Shown one piece after another: positions 12,772 to 16,423 of a stretch of DNA of 16,423 nt (positions within the stretch are counted from its first letter, which is position 1; each line of letters starts with the position of its first letter). The notes beneath the pieces were generated by a model. The model had not been told where the DNA came from. It searched no databases and saw nothing but the letters and a program-made list of their open reading frames with translations. The position numbers and the translations under genes are program-made. The stretch is from an uncultured Clostridium sp. Its GTDB lineage: Bacteria; Bacillota; Clostridia; Clostridiales; Clostridiaceae. The stretch spans positions 1-16,423 of the forward strand of contig UQQU01000069.1 in NCBI GenBank assembly GCA_900543325.1, given 5' to 3'.

Positions 12772-14859
12772 TTACTTTTTAATTATATTTACTGCAACTG
12801 TTTTATATGATGGTTCTTTTGAATATGGATCATAAATTGAAGGAGTAAGTGCATTTGTTTCTATGTAATGCATTGGAGCATATAAATGATTTTTCTTAAC
12901 ATGATCAGATATCTTTATTGTGAAATCTTTAGTTACTCCATTTTGAGATGTTATACTAACTCTTTCATTTTGAACTATATTCAATTCTGCTGCTAATTCT
13001 GGATGCATAAATGCATAAGATTCCTTAGAGTAAATTTTTTCTGATTCTGCAATTTCTCTTGATCTTACTTGAGTATGCCATTGTCCTACTGTTCCTCTTC
13101 CTGAATTAAATATGTAAGGGAATTCTTCACTTGTTTGAATTGGATTTTCAGCTATATCTTCAAAGTGGAATTTAGCTTTTTTAGATGGAGTATAATAGTT
13201 ACCATCTTCATATAATCTTCTTTCATCTTCAACTAAAGTTTCTCCAGCTCTAAATGGCCATTGAACTCCTCTTGAACCTTCCATGTTTTGTCCTTCTAAC
13301 ATTTCATAAGTTACACCTGTTATATCGCAAGGCATTCCTTTAGAACATTTCTTTAATAATTCAAATGTAGATCTTGGAGTTTCCCATCCATTTAATAAGT
13401 CTCCCATTCCAAGCTCTTTACCTATATTGTAGAATATTTCAAAATCTGATAATTCCCCTTCTTCTTTAGCAATTACAGGATTAACCTTAGATAATCTTCT
13501 TTCAGTGTTAATTATTACACCTTCCTTTTTAATTGCTGGTACTGAAGGTAAGTATAAGTCACAAAGTTTAGCACTATCAGTATCTTCATATATATCTTGA
13601 ACAACGAAGAAATCTAGATTCTTAACGCACTTTTCAAATTCCTCATTATTTGCCCATGAATGTCTTGGATTTGTACAAACTACCCATAATCCTTTAATTT
13701 CTCCAGCAATTGCTTTTTCAATTATAGCATTATAAGGAATTGTTGGTTTAGTTGCAAGTACACTTTCATCTACACCTAAAGCTTCTGCAACAGCTTTTCT
13801 ACGTACTGGATTATCAAAATCTCCACCACCGAAAAGACCTGCTGTATTACTAAATACTCTTGATCCCATTGCATTACATTGTCCTGTTAAAGAGTTTGCA
13901 CCTGTCCCTGGTCTTCCAATATTTCCAGTCATTAAAGCTAAATTAATAATAGCTTGTGCAGTTCTTACAGCTTGGTAACCTTGATTAACTCCCATTGTCC
14001 ACCAGAATGAAACCCTTTCTCCTGCATGAATTATTTCTGCAAGTTCTACTACTCTTTCTGCACTTATTCCAGTTTCAGCTTCAACTGTATCTAAAGTAAA
14101 TTTAGCTACATGATTCTTAAAGTCTTCGTATCCTTCTGTATGGTTTTCTATATAATTAACATCAATATATCCTTTTTCTATTAATACATTAGCTAAAGTA
14201 TACATTAATACTAAGTCAGCCTTTGGCTTAATATCTATCCATATATCTGAATTCATAGCTGTTTCTGATTTTCTTGGATCTATTGTTATTATTTTAGCTT
14301 CTTTATTTTCTCTAATACGTCCCCAAAATACTGGATGAGCTATAACTGGATTTGCTCCAATTAAAATTATTGTATCTGAAAGTTCCGCATCATTTAATGT
14401 ATACGGTGGTGCATCAAATCCAAAACTTTGTTTATGAGCAACTACTGATGTAGCCATACATAATCTTGTATTACCATCACCATTAATCCCCATATAGTTT
14501 CTACCTACATGTCCTAGTAATGCCATATCTTCTGTTGGCATTTGACCTGTACTAATGAAAGCAACACTTTCTTTACCGTACTTTTCTTGAATGCTTGTCA
14601 TTTTTTTAGCAAATGTTTTAAAGCCTTCTTCCCATGAAATTTCTTTCATCTCTCCATTTTCATCTCTTAATAAAGGACTCTTTCTTGCTTTAATTTTAGT
14701 TTGTTGCTTATCTAAGTTTAATCCCTTTATGCAACAGAAACCTTTATTTACAGGATAATCAACAGTAGGTGAAACCTTAGCTATTTTACCATTTTCTACA
14801 TAAAAATCTACATTACATGCTAATGCACATAAATTACATGTTGATTGAATCTTCTTCAT
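12772..14859 (-). CDS. narA: Cytoplasmic molybdopterin nitrate reductase, catalytic subunit
   Basis: A 695-residue Mo-bis-MGD enzyme of the NarB/NasA/NapA group, reducing nitrate to nitrite. The N-terminal [4Fe-4S] motif is CNLCALAC plus Cys43 (FCCIKG), giving Cys8, Cys11, Cys15 and Cys43, with the electron-relay Lys45. The molybdenum ligand is Cys134 in NTRLCMATSV, as in NapA-type enzymes and unlike formate dehydrogenases (Sec/Cys in a different context) or DMSO reductase (Ser). The C-terminal molydopterin-binding domain covers about 580-690. There is no Tat signal, so it is cytoplasmic. It is the first gene of the operon, behind a CRP/FNR-type promoter. Assimilatory versus respiratory or fermentative use cannot be told, and no nitrite reductase is present. 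The symbol follows the C. perfringens naming from memory. Confidence 0.9.
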   Translation of the reverse strand: MKKIQSTCNLCALACNVDFYVENGKIAKVSPTVDYPVNKGFCCIKGLNLDKQQTKIKARKSPLLRDENGEMKEISWEEGFKTFAKKMTSIQEKYGKESVAFISTGQMPTEDMALLGHVGRNYMGINGDGNTRLCMATSVVAHKQSFGFDAPPYTLNDAELSDTIILIGANPVIAHPVFWGRIRENKEAKIITIDPRKSETAMNSDIWIDIKPKADLVLMYTLANVLIEKGYIDVNYIENHTEGYEDFKNHVAKFTLDTVEAETGISAERVVELAEIIHAGERVSFWWTMGVNQGYQAVRTAQAIINLALMTGNIGRPGTGANSLTGQCNAMGSRVFSNTAGLFGGGDFDNPVRRKAVAEALGVDESVLATKPTIPYNAIIEKAIAGEIKGLWVVCTNPRHSWANNEEFEKCVKNLDFFVVQDIYEDTDSAKLCDLYLPSVPAIKKEGVIINTERRLSKVNPVIAKEEGELSDFEIFYNIGKELGMGDLLNGWETPRSTFELLKKCSKGMPCDITGVTYEMLEGQNMEGSRGVQWPFRAGETLVEDERRLYEDGNYYTPSKKAKFHFEDIAENPIQTSEEFPYIFNSGRGTVGQWHTQVRSREIAESEKIYSKESYAFMHPELAAELNIVQNERVSITSQNGVTKDFTIKISDHVKKNHLYAPMHYIETNALTPSIYDPYSKEPSYKTVAVNIIKK

Positions 14860-14920
14860 ACTACTTCCATCTCCAATTCACAATTTTAATAAACTCTATA
14901 TTCAGTATTATTTCAGATTA

Positions 14921-14963
14921 ATTGTATCACTAAAGATTTCGCCTAACTGTGATTATAATCACA
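14921..14963 (-). promoter_or_regulatory. CRP/FNR-type class II promoter of the nitrate reductase operon
   Basis: TGTGATTATAATCACA (14948-14963) is a perfect 16-bp palindrome matching TGTGA-N6-TCACA. On the minus strand an extended -10, TGATACAAT (14929-14921), has its hexamer 21 nt past the site. The site centre is therefore at -41.5 from a start near 14914, class II activator geometry. There is no -35 box in the usual place. The leader to the ATG at 14859 is about 55 nt. Confidence 0.8.
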
Positions 14964-15023
14964 ACTCAAGCGTTTATTGTCATTACTTTAACAATATTTT
15001 TTCTTTAAACCTTTTTATTTAAT

Positions 15024-15067
15024 AAAAATTAAGCTATTAAGTTATTTAAGTAATAACTTAATAGCTT
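15024..15067 (-). terminator. Terminator of the SDR oxidoreductase gene
   Basis: AAGCTATTAAGTTATT (15031-15046) pairs perfectly with 15052-15067 around a 5-nt loop. On the minus strand it is followed by AATTTTTA (T-run 15028-15024). It lies nine bases past the SDR stop codon and separates that gene from the nitrate reductase promoter. Confidence 0.9.
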
Positions 15068-15075
15068 ATGAAAAT

Positions 15076-15942
15076 TTAACTATTTACTATTTCTCCACCG
15101 TTTATATGAATAGTTTGACCAGTAATATAGGATGCTGCTTCTGAAGCTAAAAATACATATGCACCTGCACATTCAATCGGCTGTCCTGCTCTTGCCATAG
15201 GTGTATTTGATCCAAACTGTGGAATTTCTGTAGCTTCAAAACTTGAAGGAATTAGTGGTGTCCATATTGGACCTGGTGCAACTGCATTAACTCTTATACC
15301 ACTTTTCTTTTTAGCTAATGATGTTGATAATGATCTTGTTAATGATACTATTGCACCTTTAGTCATAGAATAATCTATTAATTTTTCATTGCCTGCATAT
15401 GCAGTAACTGATGCAGTATTTATTATACATGCTCCTGATTTCATATATTTTAATGCAGCTCTAGTCATATAAAAAGTTCCATAAATATTAGTTTTCATTG
15501 TTTTATCAAATTGCATATCTGTGATTTCCTTAAAATCTTTGCATTCATACTGAACTGCAGCGTTATTTACTAAAATATCTATTTTTCCATATTCCTTAAT
15601 TACTGATTCTATAGCTTCAGTACAAAACTTACCATCTGCTATATCTCCTTGAATAATACTACACTTTCTACCTATTGTTTCAATAAGCTTTTTCGTATCT
15701 TCTGCATCCTTTAATTCATCATAATATATAATAATAATATCTGCTCCTTGATAAGCATAGGCAATAGATACTGCTCTTCCAATACCACTATCTCCTCCTG
15801 TTATTATTGCAACTTTATCTTTTAGTAAATCACCTTTTTTTATATACTTCTCATCATAATAAATAGGCGTTGGATTCATTACACTCTCAAAGCCTGGATG
15901 TTTATCTTGATGCTGTGCTGGAAAGCTAGTTGGAAAATTCAT
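15076..15942 (-). CDS. Short-chain dehydrogenase/reductase, YdaD/YghA-like
   Basis: A 288-residue classical SDR with the N-terminal extension (MNFPTSFPAQHQDKHPG) typical of the general-stress-protein-39 / YghA subgroup. Motifs are TGGDSGIG (48-55, cofactor binding), NNAA (126-129), Asn152, catalytic Ser178, Tyr191 and Lys195 (YSMTK), and PGPIWTP (223-229) after the active site. It should be an active NAD(P)H-dependent oxidoreductase of unknown substrate, often linked to stress or aldehyde reduction. AGGAG supports the ATG at 15942. It is a single-gene unit between two terminators, with no evident link to nitrate reduction. A hairpin in its leader reaches into the ribosome binding site. Confidence 0.92.
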   Translation of the reverse strand: MNFPTSFPAQHQDKHPGFESVMNPTPIYYDEKYIKKGDLLKDKVAIITGGDSGIGRAVSIAYAYQGADIIIIYYDELKDAEDTKKLIETIGRKCSIIQGDIADGKFCTEAIESVIKEYGKIDILVNNAAVQYECKDFKEITDMQFDKTMKTNIYGTFYMTRAALKYMKSGACIINTASVTAYAGNEKLIDYSMTKGAIVSLTRSLSTSLAKKKSGIRVNAVAPGPIWTPLIPSSFEATEIPQFGSNTPMARAGQPIECAGAYVFLASEAASYITGQTIHINGGEIVNS

Positions 15943-15952
15943 ATTATCACTC

Positions 15953-15987
15953 CTAATAATAATTTATTTAATATAAATTATTATTAG
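15953..15987 (-). promoter_or_regulatory. Leader hairpin touching the SDR ribosome binding site
   Basis: CTAATAATAATTTA (15953-15966) pairs with TAAATTATTATTAG (15974-15987) around a 7-nt loop, a 14-bp AT-only stem apart from its end pair. On the minus strand the 3' arm ends in the AG that begins AGGAG (15954-15950), so part of the ribosome binding site can be hidden. It may tune translation, or be a simple AT palindrome. Confidence 0.45.
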
Positions 15988-16026
15988 TAACTTTTCTTCT
16001 TATAATACTTATTAATTTTAATTTTA

Positions 16027-16069
16027 TAAAAAACTCACTATAGAAATATATCTTTACTATAGTGAGTTT
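16027..16069 (-). terminator. Terminator of the BFD-type [2Fe-2S] gene
   Basis: AAACTCACTATAG (16031-16043) pairs perfectly with 16057-16069 around a 13-nt loop. On the minus strand it runs into seven T. It lies about 20 bases past the stop codon at 16088. Confidence 0.9.
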
Positions 16070-16087
16070 AAATATAAATAATTCAAT

Positions 16088-16270
16088 CTATCTTTCCTTC
16101 AATAATTCATCAAAAACAGCTTTAGCCTCCGCTAAACATGATCCGCATCCCTTTCCACAATTAGTTACATCTTGAAGCTCTTGAAAAGTATCTGCTCCAT
16201 TTTCTATTGCTCTTTCTATATCATCTACTGATACATTGAAACAATAACATATTTTTTTATTCTTATCCAT
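16088..16270 (-). CDS. Stand-alone BFD-type [2Fe-2S]-binding protein
   Basis: A 60-residue protein consisting only of a bacterioferritin-associated-ferredoxin-like (Fer2_BFD) domain. CYC (Cys8, Cys10) and GCGSC (Cys42, Cys45) form the CXC...CX2C cluster site, and an additional Cys38 precedes it (TNCGKGC). Such domains occur free (Bfd) or fused within nitrite reductases (NirB), CopZ and NAD(P)H-dependent oxidoreductases. Here it could be an electron carrier or cluster carrier, but the partner is unknown. ATG 16270 is preferred, with GGAGG eight bases upstream. The open frame to 16324 (starting MKVFRLYMEQ) lacks a ribosome binding site. It is followed by its own terminator. Confidence 0.85.
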   Translation of the reverse strand: MDKNKKICYCFNVSVDDIERAIENGADTFQELQDVTNCGKGCGSCLAEAKAVFDELLKER

Positions 16271-16346
16271 ATGCTTTACCTCCATACTATTAATCTGTTC
16301 CATATATAGTCTAAACACTTTCACTTATTGCTATTCAAATAACTAA

Positions 16347-16423
16347 ATTGCGCACCACATGGAAGCGAAAAAATGAAATATTTATTTTCCGGGAACGGTG
16401 AAATTTTCGCCTAGAATTTATAT
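16347..16423. repeat. Dispersed hairpin repeat, copy 2 (cut by window edge)
   Basis: This is the partner of 2555-2631 in the same orientation, about 68 of 77 bases identical. The window ends before the expected right arm of the large hairpin. Here GCGAAAA (16364-16370) can also pair with TTTTCGC further along (~16401-16408), an alternative fold that the first copy only partly keeps. Read on the minus strand, the AAAAAA of the left arm becomes a T-run, so it could terminate a gene lying beyond the right edge. It sits upstream of the BFD-type gene. Confidence 0.65.

Noticed and set aside
1..16423. CRISPR array or tRNA/rRNA genes
   Set aside because: No regularly spaced direct repeats and no tRNA cloverleaf or rRNA sequence were seen on either strand by reading.

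Overview
The window comes from a low-GC, anaerobic Firmicute, very probably Clostridium sensu stricto. The evidence is the very high A+T content, strong AGGAGG-type ribosome binding sites, A/T-ending codons and protein types typical of that genus. The core is a nitrate-reduction locus with its molybdenum-cofactor (Moco) genes. Its content recalls the nitrate reductase region described for C. perfringens, but I cannot assign a species from sequence alone.

Layout. Positions 1-1786: an orphan membrane sensor histidine kinase (minus strand) behind a strong terminator hairpin. 1979-2545: a small, degenerate protein-kinase-like protein (plus). 2546-2994: a 449-nt gene-free stretch holding one copy of a repeated hairpin element (second copy at 16347-16423) and a ~235-nt nested palindrome. 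2995-3255: a CsoR-type copper-sensing repressor with promoter and operator. 3456-3572: a 38-residue unknown protein (plus). 3665-4615: a TDT/SLAC1-type anion transporter (minus). 4911-10180: a seven-gene minus-strand Moco operon, moeA-mobA-mogA/moaB-(MoeA-like)-moaC-moaA-MOSC. In front of moeA lies a structured leader, probably a Moco riboswitch with a terminator. 10434-10943: mobB with its own promoter. 11125-14859: a three-gene nitrate reductase operon (catalytic subunit, four-cluster ferredoxin, FAD/NAD oxidoreductase). 15076-15942: an SDR oxidoreductase of the YdaD/YghA type. 16088-16270: a stand-alone BFD-type [2Fe-2S] protein.

How the genes work together (inference from families). NAD(P)H electrons would enter the FAD protein, pass through the 4x[4Fe-4S] ferredoxin and reach the molybdenum site of the cytoplasmic nitrate reductase. 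MoaA/MoaC make cPMP, MogA and MoeA adenylate molybdopterin and insert molybdenum, and MobA/MobB add GMP to give the guanine-dinucleotide cofactor this reductase family uses. MPT synthase (MoaD/MoaE), a molybdate ABC transporter and a NarK/NirC transporter are absent from the window.

The most interesting regulatory signal is a pair of near-identical promoters. The nitrate reductase operon and the TDT transporter each carry a TGTGA-N6-TCACA palindrome (CRP/FNR superfamily type) placed exactly 21 nt upstream of a -10 box, the class II activator geometry. This ties the anion transporter to nitrate reduction. The moeA leader contains a canonical GAAA tetraloop and 11-nt tetraloop receptor, followed by a terminator next to the moeA ribosome binding site.
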